64,000 bases of DNA from Amycolatopsis thermophila (lineage in GTDB: Bacteria; Actinomycetota; Actinomycetes; Mycobacteriales; Pseudonocardiaceae), in assembly GCF_030814215.1 (NCBI RefSeq), contig NZ_JAUSUT010000001.1, positions 4,154,001 to 4,218,000 of the forward strand, in the 5' to 3' direction. The notes below the pieces were generated by a model. The model searched no databases. It was not told the origin of the DNA and saw only the letters and a list, made by a program, of their open reading frames with translations. Shown here piece after piece: positions 23,485 through 32,329 of this stretch. Made by a program: the position numbers and the translations under genes. Numbering within the stretch: the first letter of the stretch is position 1; each line of letters opens with the position of its first letter.

Positions 23485-23871
23485 GTGGCCGGAGTGGAAC
23501 GCGGGCACGCCGGCGGGCGGACGAAGGTGGTGTACCGCACCGAGATCAGCGGTCCCGCGGCGGACGCCACGGCCTGGTGGATGAACACGCACGGGGGCCC
23601 AACCAGGTCGCCCTGGCCCCCGCCGGGCGGGACGGACGTCGAGGTGGCCTCGCAGGTCCTGCGCCAGCTCGAGGACAAGGACCTGATCCGGCGCGAGGTC
23701 GACCGGGCCGGCACCCGAGCCGAGCGGTTGCGCACCACCGAGCGCGGCGCGGATGGCCCGCCGCGCCAGGGCCGGCTCGAGGCGGTCGACGCCGCGTTCT
23801 TCCAGGAGGTTCCCGGCACCGGCGCGCTGGTGGCGATGCTGCGCACGCTCGCCGATCCCGGCGCCGGTTAG
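23485..23871 (+). pseudogene. decayed MarR-family regulator
   Basis: The C-terminal half looks like a MarR winged helix (GTDVEVASQVLRQLEDKDLIRREVDRAGTRAERLRTTERG). The expected preceding helix, NQVALA, is read in a different frame about 20 codons upstream (23596-23615), and the typical first 40-50 residues are missing or unrecognisable. This pattern suggests two compensating small indels around 23590-23640. An open frame of 128 aa from GTG 23485 is still present, so a small protein could be made. It is placed 12 nt after the DUF427 gene. Confidence 0.5.
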
Positions 23872-23880
23872 TCTTCGGGC
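23869..23880 (+). promoter_or_regulatory. leaderless -10 element before MBL hydrolase
   Basis: TAGTCT (23869-23874) followed by 6 nt and the ATG at 23881. The TANNNT-N6-7-start spacing is that known for actinobacterial leaderless mRNAs. Confidence 0.55.
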
Positions 23881-24594
23881 ATGTCCGACGACCGCCTGTA
23901 CTTCCGTCAGCTGCTGTCCGGCCGCGACTTCGCCGTGGGCGACCCGGTGGCCACCCAGATGGTCAACTTCGCCTACCTGATCGGCGACCGGGAGACCCGG
24001 GAGGCGGTGGTCGTCGACCCCGCGTACGCCGTCGGCGACCTGCTGGACGTGCTCGCCGCCGACGACATGCGCCTGACCGGGGTGCTGGCCACGCACCACC
24101 ACCCCGACCACGTCGGCGGCAGCATGATGGGCTTCACCCTGGCGGGCCTGCCCGAGCTGCTGGCACGCGAGACCGTGCCGGTGCACGTCAACAGCAACGA
24201 GACGGAGTGGGTCCAGCGGGTCACCGGCGTGTCGGCCACCGACCTGACCGGGCACGACCACGACGACGTCATCGAGGTCGGCGCCATCCCGATCCGGCTG
24301 CTGCACACGCCCGGCCACACGCCGGGCAGCCAGTGCTTCCTGGTCGGCGGGAGGCTCGTCGCCGGTGACACCCTGTTCCTCGAGGGCTGCGGCCGCACCG
24401 ACTTCCCCGGCGGCGACGCCGAGGCGATGTACCACAGCCTGCGGTGGCTGGTGGACCTGCCGGGCGACCCGGTGGTCTACCCCGGACACCAGTACTCGGC
24501 CGCGCCGTCGGCGTCGCTGTCGTCGGTGAAGCAGAACAACTTCGTCTACCGGCCGCGCAACCTCGACGAGTGGCGCACGATGTTCGGCGGCTAG
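23881..24594 (+). CDS. MBL-fold metallo-hydrolase (glyoxalase II-like)
   Basis: A 237-aa protein. The metal motif is THHHPDHVGG, followed by HTPGHTPGSQCFLV, AGDTLF and YPGHQYS, together giving the two-metal site of the hydroxyacylglutathione hydrolase/persulfide dioxygenase type. Actinobacteria lack glutathione, so the substrate may be a mycothiol thioester or similar. It probably starts translation without a leader (TAGTCT-N6-ATG). Confidence 0.87.
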   Translation: MSDDRLYFRQLLSGRDFAVGDPVATQMVNFAYLIGDRETREAVVVDPAYAVGDLLDVLAADDMRLTGVLATHHHPDHVGGSMMGFTLAGLPELLARETVPVHVNSNETEWVQRVTGVSATDLTGHDHDDVIEVGAIPIRLLHTPGHTPGSQCFLVGGRLVAGDTLFLEGCGRTDFPGGDAEAMYHSLRWLVDLPGDPVVYPGHQYSAAPSASLSSVKQNNFVYRPRNLDEWRTMFGG

Positions 24595-24656
24595 CTTCGC
24601 ACCCGGATCCACGATCCGCAGGCCGGATCACCTGCCGAACGCTGCCTGAGGGGGCA

Positions 24657-25763
24657 CTAGAGGTACTCGTGCGCGACCCGCTCGGCGAGGCGTTCCAGCA
24701 GCGGCGCCGGCTCGGTGAGGCACCGCTGGACGTCCGGCTCGATGTCGTTGAGCGCGTACGCCCCGCTGAAGCCCGCGGTGCGCAGGGCGCCGGCGTCCAG
24801 GGTGCTGCGCCCGGCCAGTGCCACCACCGGGATCCCGCGCTCGGCCGCCGCCGACGCGATCCCGGCCGGGCCCTTGCCGCGCAGGGTCTGCTCGTCCAGC
24901 GAACCCTCGCCGGTGATCACCAGGTCCGCGCCCGGCAGCTTCTCCGCCAGCCCGGTCAGCTCCAGCACCACGTCGATGCCCGGCCGGAACGACGCGCCCA
25001 GCACCGCCAGCGCGTAGCCGGTTCCACCGGCCGCACCGGCGCCCGGCACCTCCGCGACGTCGACGCCCGAGGCCCGCACGACCTCCGCCAGCCGGCGCAA
25101 CGCCGACTCCAGCAGCTCCACGTCCGACGGGGTCGCACCCTTCTGCGGCCCGTACACCGCCGCCGCGCCGTGCGGGCCCAGCAGCGGGTTGTCCACGTCG
25201 CTCGCGACCAGCAGCTCGACGTCCCGCAGCCGCGCGTCCAGACCATCCAGGTCGATGCGCGCCAGCCGGGTCAGCGCCGCCCCGCCCAGCGGCAGCTCCG
25301 CGCCCGCGGAGTCCAGCATCCGGGCACCGAGACCGCGCAGCAGACCCGTCCCGCCGTCGGTGCTCGAACTGCCCCCCAGCCCCAGCACCAGCCGGGTGGC
25401 GCCGGCGTCCAGCGCCGCGCGCATCAGCTCGCCGACGCCGAGCGTCGTCGCCGTCAACGGAGCGGGTGAGGGGAGCATGGCCAGCCCGGACACCGCCGCG
25501 AGCTCGATCACCGCCGTCGGACCCCGGCGCGCGTAACCCGTGTCGACCGGCTCGCCGACCGGACCACTGGCCCGCGCCGGCACGAACTCGAACCCGGCGG
25601 CCACGGCGGCCGCGACCGTGCCGTCCCCGCCGTCGGCGATCGGGCACTCCAGCACCTCGGCGCCCGGCCGCCCGCGGCGCAGCCCCGCCGCGATCGCGGC
25701 GGCCACCTGGGCGGCGGGCAGGGTGCCCTTGAACTTGTCCGGAGCGACGACGACTCGCGTCAC
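24657..25763 (-). CDS. glycerate kinase
   Basis: A 368-aa kinase of the GarK/GlxK family, making phosphoglycerate from glycerate and ATP. Typical motifs are VVVAPDKFKGTLPAAQVA (start), CPIADGGDGT, GLGGSSSTDGGTG and ITGEGSLDEQTLRGKGP. The GTG at 25763 overlaps the preceding gene's stop by 4 bp (GTGA), so it is co-translated with the membrane protein and esterase upstream. No glycerate dehydrogenase is adjacent. Confidence 0.9.
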   Translation of the reverse strand: MTRVVVAPDKFKGTLPAAQVAAAIAAGLRRGRPGAEVLECPIADGGDGTVAAAVAAGFEFVPARASGPVGEPVDTGYARRGPTAVIELAAVSGLAMLPSPAPLTATTLGVGELMRAALDAGATRLVLGLGGSSSTDGGTGLLRGLGARMLDSAGAELPLGGAALTRLARIDLDGLDARLRDVELLVASDVDNPLLGPHGAAAVYGPQKGATPSDVELLESALRRLAEVVRASGVDVAEVPGAGAAGGTGYALAVLGASFRPGIDVVLELTGLAEKLPGADLVITGEGSLDEQTLRGKGPAGIASAAAERGIPVVALAGRSTLDAGALRTAGFSGAYALNDIEPDVQRCLTEPAPLLERLAERVAHEYL

Positions 25764-26251
25764 ACCTGCGCCCCGTCGCCGTCCGGCGGGCCCTGCTTGA
25801 CCCGCAGCAGCAGCAACGCGATCGCGATGGCCAGCGCCAGGATCCCCAGCGGCGTGGCGACGGTGGTGCTGACGCCCACCACGCCCGGGACGATCAGCAA
25901 CAGCAACCCGGCGACGAAGAACAGCAGCACGATCAACGCGCCCTTGCCCGGTCGTGGCAACGGCGGCGGCTCCGGCGGCACGTAGTGCTCCTCGTCGCCG
26001 GCCGGCTCGGGCGACGGGTCGTCGCCCAGCACGGTGTCCTCCCACGCGGTGCCGCCACCGCGCCAGCTCGCCTCGCCGGCCGGTTTCTCCGGTTCCGCGG
26101 GCTTCTCCGGCTCGGACGGCTCGGGACGCGCGGGCGCCCGCTCGGTCTCGATGCCGTCGTCGAACAGGCCGACGCCCTCGGCCCGCAGGTCCGCGACGAT
26201 GGCCGCGAACGTGGCGTCGATGTCGTCGGGGTCGGGTACGCGTGAGTTCAT
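25760..26251 (-). CDS. acidic N-domain membrane protein of unknown function
   Basis: A 163-aa protein I do not recognise. Residues 1-100 are acidic with Pro/Glu repeats (PEPSEPEKPAEPEKPAGE), with FAAIVADLRAEGVGL near the start. Two transmembrane segments are seen at about 108-127 (ALIVLLFFVAGLLLLIVPGV) and 132-150 (VATPLGILALAIAIALLLL). The 4-bp overlaps on both sides place it in one operon with the esterase and glycerate kinase. Confidence 0.75.
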   Translation of the reverse strand: MNSRVPDPDDIDATFAAIVADLRAEGVGLFDDGIETERAPARPEPSEPEKPAEPEKPAGEASWRGGGTAWEDTVLGDDPSPEPAGDEEHYVPPEPPPLPRPGKGALIVLLFFVAGLLLLIVPGVVGVSTTVATPLGILALAIAIALLLLRVKQGPPDGDGAQV

Positions 26252-27018
26252 CGGGCCCCCACCTGCCCCGGATCGCGGACCGCTTCCACGAACTCGACAC
26301 TACGCCGGAAGACGAGCGGCGCGTCGTGGTCCAGGGTCGCCACGTGGAAACTCTTCTCCAGCAGCACTTCCGTCACGTCCCGGCTGCGCACGCCGTCGAG
26401 CACGATCCGGGCGTTCTCGGGCTCCACCACGTGGTCAACGACCGAGTGCAACAGGAGAAGCGGCTGCGTCACCCGCGGCAGGTCGGCGCGGGTGAGCTTC
26501 CACAGCTCCGCCAGGCTCGCCGCCGCCCGCACCGGCACGCGGTCGTAGGCCAGCTCGGTGACGCCCGGCTTGGCGATGTCGTTCGCGACGCCGCGCGACC
26601 ACGGCACCACCCGCGACAGGACGGGCAGCAGCCTGGTGGTCCAGCTCAGCCGCGTCACCGAGGGGTTGACCAGCACCAGGCCCGCGACCGCGTCCCCGTG
26701 CTGCTCGGCGAGCCGCAGCGCCAGCGTGCCGCCCATCGACTGGCCGAACACGAACACCGACCGGCACCGCTGCCGAAGTTCGAGGAACTCGCGCTCGACC
26801 GCGCCGTACCACTCGGGCCAGCCGGTCTTGTTCATCTCCCGCCACGTGGTGCCGTGGCCGGGCAGGCGCGGCAGCCGCACCGTGAAGCCCCGCGCGGCCA
26901 GGTACTCGGCCCAGCCGCGCAGGCTCTGCGGCGTGCCGGTGAACCCGTGGCACAGCAGCACCCCGACGTCGGCCGAACCGGTGTGCGCGAACGGTTCCGC
27001 ACCGGCGAGCACAGGCAT
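26248..27018 (-). CDS. alpha/beta hydrolase (carboxylesterase Est-like)
   Basis: A 256-aa hydrolase with LLCHGFTGTPQSLRGW (oxyanion region), FVFGQSMGGTLAL (Ser nucleophile), HSVVDHVVEP (Asp) and KSFHVATLDHD (His). It resembles the monoglyceride lipase/Est30 group. ATG 27018 has GGAGGAGAAGGGCGG upstream. First gene of a three-gene operon with 4-bp overlaps. It is divergent from the acyltransferase gene, so both may work on lipids. Confidence 0.87.
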   Translation of the reverse strand: MPVLAGAEPFAHTGSADVGVLLCHGFTGTPQSLRGWAEYLAARGFTVRLPRLPGHGTTWREMNKTGWPEWYGAVEREFLELRQRCRSVFVFGQSMGGTLALRLAEQHGDAVAGLVLVNPSVTRLSWTTRLLPVLSRVVPWSRGVANDIAKPGVTELAYDRVPVRAAASLAELWKLTRADLPRVTQPLLLLHSVVDHVVEPENARIVLDGVRSRDVTEVLLEKSFHVATLDHDAPLVFRRSVEFVEAVRDPGQVGAR

Positions 27019-27208
27019 GGCATCCGCCCTTCTCCTCCGAACGCGGCCCCAATCGTCGCATGCCCGGGCCCGCCGGGGGACCGCCTGCCGCAGCCCCGTC
27101 CCCCGGCTGTGACCTCCCGCCCACTGCCGACCCGGGCGTTGTGCCCGGTCACACCGCCTCCTACCCTGGATGCGGCAGGCAGTTCGGGCAGGTAGGAGGG
27201 CGTGCCGA

Positions 27209-27970
27209 GTGCTGTACCGGTTGCTGAAGTACGTGCTGCTCGGACCGTTGCTCCGGTTGCTGTGGCCCACCAAGGTCACCGGGGCCGAGAACGTCCCGGA
27301 CAGCGGGGGCGCCATCCTGGCGAGCAACCACCTCGCGGTCGCCGACTCGTTCTTCATGCCGCTGCGGGTCAAGCGCCGCGTCACCTTCCCGGCGAAGCAG
27401 GAGTACTTCACCGAGAAGGGCGTCAAGGGCACCCTCAAGAAGTGGTTCTTCACCGGCGCCGGCCAGATCCCGATCGACCGCTCCGGCGGCTCGGCCGCGC
27501 AGGCCGCGCTGGACACCGCGATCCGGCTGCTGCGCGAGGGCAACCTGCTCGGCATCTACCCGGAGGGCACCCGCTCCCCGGACGGCCGCCTGTACAAGGG
27601 CAAGACCGGCGTCGCGCGCGTCGCGCTGGAGGCCGGGGTGCCGGTCATCCCGGTCGCCATGATCGGCACCGACAAGGTCAACCCGATCGGCTCGAAGATG
27701 TGGATCCCGCGCCACCTGGAGATCCGTTTCGGCAAGCCGCTGGACTTCTCCCGGTACGCCGGGCTGTCCGGTGACCGGTTCGTGGAGCGCTCGATCACCG
27801 ACGAGATCATGTACGCCCTGATGGAGCTCTCCGGCCAGGAGTACGTGGACATCTACGCGGCGAAGGCGAAGGAGCTCCAGGCGGCCGAGGCCGCCGGGGT
27901 GCGCGCCGTCGTGCCGGCGCAGAGCGGCCTGCCCGACGCCCACCGGGTACCGGAGACCAAGGCCGGCTAG
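27209..27970 (+). CDS. 1-acyl-sn-glycerol-3-phosphate acyltransferase (PlsC-like)
   Basis: A 253-aa membrane-associated acyltransferase. GTG 27209 has AGGAGG 9 nt upstream. The HX4D motif is NHLAVADSFFMP and the glycerol-phosphate site is YPEGTRSPDGRLYKGKTG. A hydrophobic N-terminus (LKYVLLGPLLRLLW) suits membrane anchoring. It should make phosphatidic acid from lysophosphatidate. Confidence 0.88.
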   Translation: MLYRLLKYVLLGPLLRLLWPTKVTGAENVPDSGGAILASNHLAVADSFFMPLRVKRRVTFPAKQEYFTEKGVKGTLKKWFFTGAGQIPIDRSGGSAAQAALDTAIRLLREGNLLGIYPEGTRSPDGRLYKGKTGVARVALEAGVPVIPVAMIGTDKVNPIGSKMWIPRHLEIRFGKPLDFSRYAGLSGDRFVERSITDEIMYALMELSGQEYVDIYAAKAKELQAAEAAGVRAVVPAQSGLPDAHRVPETKAG

Positions 27971-28026
27971 CGCCCACCCGCCGCCCGGCCGGCACCCCTG
28001 ATCGCGGGGCTGCGCGCCGCACTGCT

Positions 28027-28038
28027 TAGGGTGCTGCG
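28027..28038 (+). promoter_or_regulatory. leaderless -10 element before RNase AS gene
   Basis: TAGGGT (28027-28032), 6 nt, GTG 28039. Confidence 0.55.
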
Positions 28039-28539
28039 GTGCGGTTTTTCTACGACACCGAGTTCATCGAGGACGGCGTGACGATCGATCTGGTGTCGAT
28101 CGGTGTCGTGGACGAAAGAGGCCGCGAGTTCTACGCGGTCTCCACCGACTTCGACCCCGCCAAGGCCGGCCCCTGGGTGCGCGAGAACGTCCTGCCGAAG
28201 CTGCCCTCACCGGGCGACAAGGCGTGGCGCAGCCGGGAGCGGATCCGGGCCGACCTGCTGGAGTTCCTGGGCCGCCCGCCCGGCGGGATCGAGCTGTGGG
28301 CCTGGTACGCCGCCTACGACCACGTCGCGCTCGCCCAGCTGTGGGGCACCATGCCCGAGCTGCCGCGCCAGCTGCCCCGCTTCACGCGCGACCTGCGGCA
28401 GCGCTGGGAGGACGTGGGCAAGCCCAAGCTGCCCGCCCCGCCCGCCAACGCCCACGACGCCCTGGCCGACGCGCGCTTCAACCTGGAACGGTGGCGCGTC
28501 ATCGACGAGGTGCGGCGGCGGAGGGGTTTCCCCGTCTGA
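28039..28539 (+). CDS. 3'-5' exoribonuclease (RNase AS, Rv2179c-like)
   Basis: A 166-aa DEDDh exonuclease. Catalytic acids are DTEF near the start, the Asp of AWYAAYDHVAL, and HDALADARFN at the end. The length and the opening RFFYDTEFIEDG match the characterised mycobacterial RNase AS, which degrades RNA tails. Translation probably begins at the first base of the mRNA (TAGGGT-N6-GTG). Confidence 0.9.
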   Translation: MRFFYDTEFIEDGVTIDLVSIGVVDERGREFYAVSTDFDPAKAGPWVRENVLPKLPSPGDKAWRSRERIRADLLEFLGRPPGGIELWAWYAAYDHVALAQLWGTMPELPRQLPRFTRDLRQRWEDVGKPKLPAPPANAHDALADARFNLERWRVIDEVRRRRGFPV

Positions 28540-28558
28540 CGCCGCGCGCACCTCGTCG
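28503..28558. terminator. hairpin between RNase AS and DAHP synthase genes
   Basis: CGACGAGGTGCG (28503-28514) and CGCACCTCGTCG (28547-28558) are perfectly inverted. The left arm is inside the RNase AS coding end, and the converging gene stops at 28573. Confidence 0.5.
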
Positions 28559-28572
28559 AGGAGCAGCGGCTC

Positions 28573-29658
28573 TCACCGCCGCGCGGAGACCGCGCCCGCC
28601 AGCCGCTCCAGCAGTTCGGCCGTGCCGGGCCAATCCAGGCACGCGTCGGTGATCGACTGCCCGTACGTCAGCTCGCCGGAGCGCCCCAGCACGAGATCCT
28701 GCCGCCCGGCCTCCAGGAAGCTTTCGAGCATGATCCCGGCGATCCCGCGCTCCCCGGCGGCGACGCGGTCGGCGATCTCCCGCGCGACCGCACCCTGGCG
28801 GACGTGGTCCTTGCCGCTGTTGCCGTGACTGGCGTCGATGATCACGCGCTCCGGCAGCCCGGCCTTCGCCTGCCGGGCGAGCGTGTCCGACACCGTCGCG
28901 GCGTCGTAGTTCGGCCCGGCCGACCCCCCGCGCAGGATGACGTGGCAGTCCGGGTTGCCGGCGGTGGTGAACAGCGCGGCGAGGCCGTCGTTGTTGATCC
29001 CGGCGAACACGTGGCTCGCCGCGGCGGCGCGGGTGGCGTCGACCGCGACCTGCACGTCGCCCTCGGTGGAGTTCTTGATCCCGACCGGCATCGACAGCGC
29101 GCTGCACAGCTGGCGGTGCACCTGGCTGGCCGCGGTCCGCGCGCCGATCGACCCCCAGCTCACGGTGTCGGCGATGAACTGCGGCGTGATCGGGTCGAGG
29201 AACTCGCACCCGACCGGCAGCCCGAGCGCGGAGATGTCGAGCAGCAGCTTGCGCGCCATCCGCAGGCCCTTGTTGACGGCGTAGCTGCCGTCCAGGTCCG
29301 GGTCGTTGATCAGGCCCTTCCAGCCCAGCGTGGTGCGCGGCTTCTCGAAGTACACGCGCATGATCACGTGCAGGTCGTCGCGCAGCGCGGCGGCCTTCTC
29401 GGCCAGGCGGTGCGCGTAGTCGAGTGCGGCCGCCGGATCGTGCACCGAGCACGGGCCGACGACGACGATCAGGCGGTCGTCGGCGCCGTCGAGGATGTCG
29501 ACGGTGGCGGCCCGGCCCTGGGCGACGGTCTTGGCGATCGCCGCGTCCACCGGCAGTTCCTGCCGGAGCAGGGCGGGGGAGATCAGCGGGCTGACGCCGA
29601 GGGTGCGCTGGTTGTCGAGGCCTTCGGTGGTGTCCGCGGGGCCTGCGCTGAGGGTCAT
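28573..29658 (-). CDS. aroG: DAHP synthase, class I (AroF/G/H type)
   Basis: A 361-aa enzyme that condenses phosphoenolpyruvate and erythrose-4-phosphate, the first step of aromatic amino acid synthesis. Type I motifs are VVVGPCSVHDP, MRVYFEKPRTTLGWKGL, GCEFLDPI, GIKNSTEGD, IIDASHGNSGKDH and MLESFLEAGRQ. ATG 29658 has AAAGGA 12 nt upstream. Between the promoter and this start lies a short ORF with Tyr-Phe-Trp-Phe codons, so attenuation by aromatic amino acids is likely. Most actinobacteria use the type II enzyme, so this may be an additional isozyme. Divergent from the PPi-phosphofructokinase gene. Confidence 0.93.
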   Translation of the reverse strand: MTLSAGPADTTEGLDNQRTLGVSPLISPALLRQELPVDAAIAKTVAQGRAATVDILDGADDRLIVVVGPCSVHDPAAALDYAHRLAEKAAALRDDLHVIMRVYFEKPRTTLGWKGLINDPDLDGSYAVNKGLRMARKLLLDISALGLPVGCEFLDPITPQFIADTVSWGSIGARTAASQVHRQLCSALSMPVGIKNSTEGDVQVAVDATRAAAASHVFAGINNDGLAALFTTAGNPDCHVILRGGSAGPNYDAATVSDTLARQAKAGLPERVIIDASHGNSGKDHVRQGAVAREIADRVAAGERGIAGIMLESFLEAGRQDLVLGRSGELTYGQSITDACLDWPGTAELLERLAGAVSARR

Positions 29659-29702
29659 TGCGGGGGGTTCCTTTCGGTGACCGGCCCGCGTGAGTCCCTG
29701 CC

Positions 29703-29724
29703 GAGCCGGTCGATCATCCGGCTC
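29703..29724 (-). promoter_or_regulatory. hairpin between leader peptide and aroG
   Basis: On the minus-strand mRNA GAGCCGG, an 8-nt loop and CCGGCTC. It starts 12 nt after the leader stop codon. Its arms could also pair with the GCCGGC segment within the leader ORF, allowing alternative folds. No U-run follows. Confidence 0.5.
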
Positions 29725-29736
29725 CAGGGTGGAAGG

Positions 29737-29805
29737 TCAGCGCGCAGCGAGGCCGCCGGCTGGCCCACCCAGGGCCGGCCCGCTAAACCAGAAATAGCGC
29801 TGCAC
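29737..29805 (-). CDS. aromatic leader peptide of aroG (attenuator)
   Basis: A 22-codon ORF, GTG at 29805 to TGA at 29737, reading VQRYFWFSGPALGG... then Pro/Ala/Gly/Leu-rich. Residues 4-7 are Tyr-Phe-Trp-Phe, a combination very unlikely by chance in such GC-rich DNA (codons TAT, TTC, TGG, TTT), and all three end products of the pathway are present. TAGGGT ends 7 nt before the GTG, so the transcript should be leaderless. The stop lies 78 nt before the aroG ATG, leaving room for the hairpin. Ribosome stalling at these codons when aromatic amino acids are scarce would control aroG. The sequence is direct; the mechanism is inference from known trp/phe leaders. Confidence 0.78.
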   Translation of the reverse strand: MQRYFWFSGPALGGPAGGLAAR

Positions 29806-29812
29806 GGAACCG

Positions 29813-29818
29813 ACCCTA
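29813..29818 (-). promoter_or_regulatory. -10 element of aroG leader transcript
   Basis: TAGGGT on the minus strand, 7 nt before the leader GTG at 29805. Confidence 0.55.
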
Positions 29819-29915
29819 GCACCCCGTCCCGCCGCTTTACCGATCAAGGGTGACTACCGCTACGCTGGCGCTCGCCAGGTGTGAGCAGCACAACTTTTTT
29901 CGGAGGTCTGATCAG

Positions 29916-30941
29916 ATGCGTGTCGGCGTGCTGACCGGTGGCGGCGACTGCCCCGGGCTCAACGCGGTGATCCGCGCCGTGGTCCGCAAGGGCATCGAGG
30001 TGCACGGCTGGGAGGTCGTGGGCTTCCGCTCCGGCTGGCGCGGGCCGCTGACCGGGGACAGCCGCCCGCTCGGCCTCGACGACGTCGAGGAGATCCTCGC
30101 CCGCGGCGGGACCATCCTCGGCTCCTCGCGGACCAATCCCTACCAGGAGTCCGGCGGCGCGGACCGGATCAAGGCCGTGCTGGCCGAGCAGGGCGTCGAC
30201 GCGCTCATCGCGATCGGCGGCGAGGACACCCTCGGCGTGGCGCGGAAGCTGACCGACGACGGCGTCGGCGTGGTCGGCGTGCCCAAGACCATCGACAACG
30301 ACCTCGCCGCCACCGACTACACGTTCGGCTTCGACACCGCGGTGCACATCGCCACCGAGTCCATCGACCGGCTGCGCACCACGGCGGAGTCGCACTACCG
30401 CGCGATGGTCGTCGAGGTCATGGGCCGTCACGCCGGCTGGATCGCGCTGCACTCCGGCCTGGCCGGCGGCGCGAACGTGATCCTGGTGCCGGAGCGGCCG
30501 TTCTCCGTCGAGCAGGTCGTCGAGTGGGTCGAGCGCCGCTTCGAGCGGATGTACGCGCCGATCATCGTGGTCGCGGAGGGCGCGGTGCCGCAGGGCGGTG
30601 CGGAGGTCCTCAAGACCGGCCAGAAGGACGCGTTCGGGCACGTCCAGCTCGGTGGTGTGGGCACGTGGCTGGCCGACGAGATCGCCACGCGCACCGGCAA
30701 GGAGTCGCGCGCGGTCGTGCTGGGGCACACCCAGCGCGGCGGCACGCCGACGGCCTACGACCGGGTGCTCGCGACCCGCTTCGGCCTGCACGCCGTGGAC
30801 GCCGTGGCCGACGGCGACTTCGGCACGATGGTCGCGCTGCGCGGCACCGACATCGTGCGCGTCAAGCTCGCCGAGGCCACGGCCGAGCTGAAGACCGTGC
30901 CGCCGGAGCGTTACGAAGAGGCCGAGGTCTTCTTCGGCTGA
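29916..30941 (+). CDS. pfp: PPi-dependent 6-phosphofructokinase
   Basis: A 341-aa enzyme; ATG 29916 has GGAGG 9 nt upstream. Opening MRVGVLTGGGDCPGLNAVIRAVV. The donor-site signature is GGEDTLG and PKTIDND: Asp replaces the Gly of ATP enzymes and Lys the second Gly, which marks pyrophosphate as phosphoryl donor. Motifs MGRHAGWIAL and GHTQRGGTPTAYDR bind fructose-6-phosphate. The sequence agrees with my recollection of the Amycolatopsis methanolica enzyme. The PPi reaction is reversible. It is divergent from aroG, which draws on the same sugar-phosphate pool. Confidence 0.93.
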   Translation: MRVGVLTGGGDCPGLNAVIRAVVRKGIEVHGWEVVGFRSGWRGPLTGDSRPLGLDDVEEILARGGTILGSSRTNPYQESGGADRIKAVLAEQGVDALIAIGGEDTLGVARKLTDDGVGVVGVPKTIDNDLAATDYTFGFDTAVHIATESIDRLRTTAESHYRAMVVEVMGRHAGWIALHSGLAGGANVILVPERPFSVEQVVEWVERRFERMYAPIIVVAEGAVPQGGAEVLKTGQKDAFGHVQLGGVGTWLADEIATRTGKESRAVVLGHTQRGGTPTAYDRVLATRFGLHAVDAVADGDFGTMVALRGTDIVRVKLAEATAELKTVPPERYEEAEVFFG

Positions 30942-30995
30942 GGTCCGCGGGGGCGGGACGGGTTTCCCGTCGCGCCCCCTACTTTCGTCGGGTGA

Positions 30996-31032
30996 AATGG
31001 TCTGAACCATTGTCTGAGTGGTCCAGTCCTCT
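30996..31032. promoter_or_regulatory. two DasR-like sites upstream of chitinase gene
   Basis: AATGGTCTGAACCATT (30996-31011) is palindromic in its arms and AGTGGTCCAGTCCTCT (31017-31032) is a half-conserved second copy. Both resemble the DasR element AGTGGTCTAGACCACT and the direct repeats in Streptomyces chitinase promoters. Control by N-acetylglucosamine through a DasR homologue is inferred. Confidence 0.7.
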
Positions 31033-31071
31033 TACGGTGCTGGTGTCCCCTTCGGCTCCCAGGGAGGCATC

Positions 31072-32265
<1,194 letters not shown>

Positions 32266-32271
32266 GGCCAT

Positions 32272-32299
32272 CCGGCCGGGTCCGCGCGGACCCGGCCGG
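32272..32299. terminator. perfect 28-bp palindrome after chitinase gene
   Basis: CCGGCCGGGTCCGC followed directly by its reverse complement. It forms a very stable GC hairpin 6 nt after the stop codon, with no T-run. Confidence 0.6.
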
Positions 32300-32317
32300 A
32301 CCGCCGGTGCCGGGGAT

Positions 32318-32329
32318 TATCGTGGCGGA
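32318..32329 (+). promoter_or_regulatory. leaderless -10 element before DUF2461 gene
   Basis: TATCGT (32318-32323), 6 nt, GTG 32330. Confidence 0.5.
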
